Positions 63,764-64,000 of a stretch of DNA of 64,000 bases are shown in pieces; within the stretch, counting starts at the first letter, position 1, and each line of letters opens with the position of its first letter. The notes under the pieces are model-generated. The model did not search any database, was not told the DNA's origin, and saw only the letters and a program-made list of their open reading frames with translations. Source of the stretch: Cloeon dipterum (taxonomy: Eukaryota; Arthropoda; Insecta; Ephemeroptera; Baetidae); the NCBI RefSeq assembly GCF_949628265.1, contig NC_088787.1, positions 19,520,501 through 19,584,500 of the forward strand, read 5' to 3'. Both the position numbers and the translations under genes were made by a program.

Positions 63764-64000
63764 CGTAAGTTTTTAGGCATTCTGATTTGCTAATTATACG
63801 TATAACGAGTAATAGAGGGAGCCTCTTTGAATTAATGTATTGATATTGTAGATTTCACCATTTACCTGAGTGATTGTGAAATATCTGTATTATGTCTTTG
63901 CATAATAGTGTTTGTGAATTCGTGAAATTGGGGTAAGCCGGTAGAAAAGAAGAGAGTGGCTGGCCGTGTGCAGCATGTCTCTTCCTTGAAAAGGTAGTAT

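Overview
The window is animal nuclear DNA, almost certainly from an insect. It has spliced genes with GT/AG introns, long AT-rich introns, dinucleotide microsatellites and many short DNA-transposon relics. I see no rRNA, tRNA, CRISPR or bacterial-type operon. Recognition rests on translated motifs read by eye; no database search was run.

Layout. (1) 1-~21,360, + strand: the 3' half of a nicotinic acetylcholine receptor alpha6/alpha7-like subunit. It holds the end of the ligand-binding domain (4096-4171), loop C and M1 (4923-5117), three tandem interchangeable 87-nt versions of the M2/M2-M3 exon (7056-7142, 7830-7916, 8768-8854), the M3 exon (11330-11439) and one terminal exon with the cytoplasmic loop and M4 (16488-16970). 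(2) 21,385-24,351, - strand: a complete 7-exon geranylgeranyltransferase-I beta subunit, convergent with the receptor. (3) 26,225-26,761, - strand: an elongin-B-like ubiquitin-fold protein with an unusual repetitive C-terminus. (4) 27.1-30.4 kb: a nest of non-autonomous DNA elements. (5) 31,266-32,058, - strand: a complete 5-exon boca/MESD ER chaperone. It is divergent from (6) 32,633-36,593, + strand: a complete 9-exon gene for a 317-residue protein I cannot name. (7) 36.6-51.3 kb: about 15 kb without a recognisable gene, containing a 2-kb foldback element, microsatellites and GC-rich unique DNA. (8) 51,294-58,658, - strand: the last two exons of an Nkx6/HGTX homeobox gene. Its 7-kb intron carries (9) 56,441-57,748, + strand: a six-finger C2H2 protein with a PLDLT motif. 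(10) 58.7-64 kb: upstream intron or flank of the homeobox gene, plus a weak spliced candidate at the right edge.

The genes are functionally unrelated neighbours, as expected in an animal genome. The most notable items are the triplicated M2 exon, the repeat-tailed elongin-B paralogue, the unnamed 317-aa gene with a weak Scm3/HJURP-like N-terminus, and a set of transposon relics. The relics include a 34-bp element made only of two terminal inverted repeats with an intact 8-bp target duplication.
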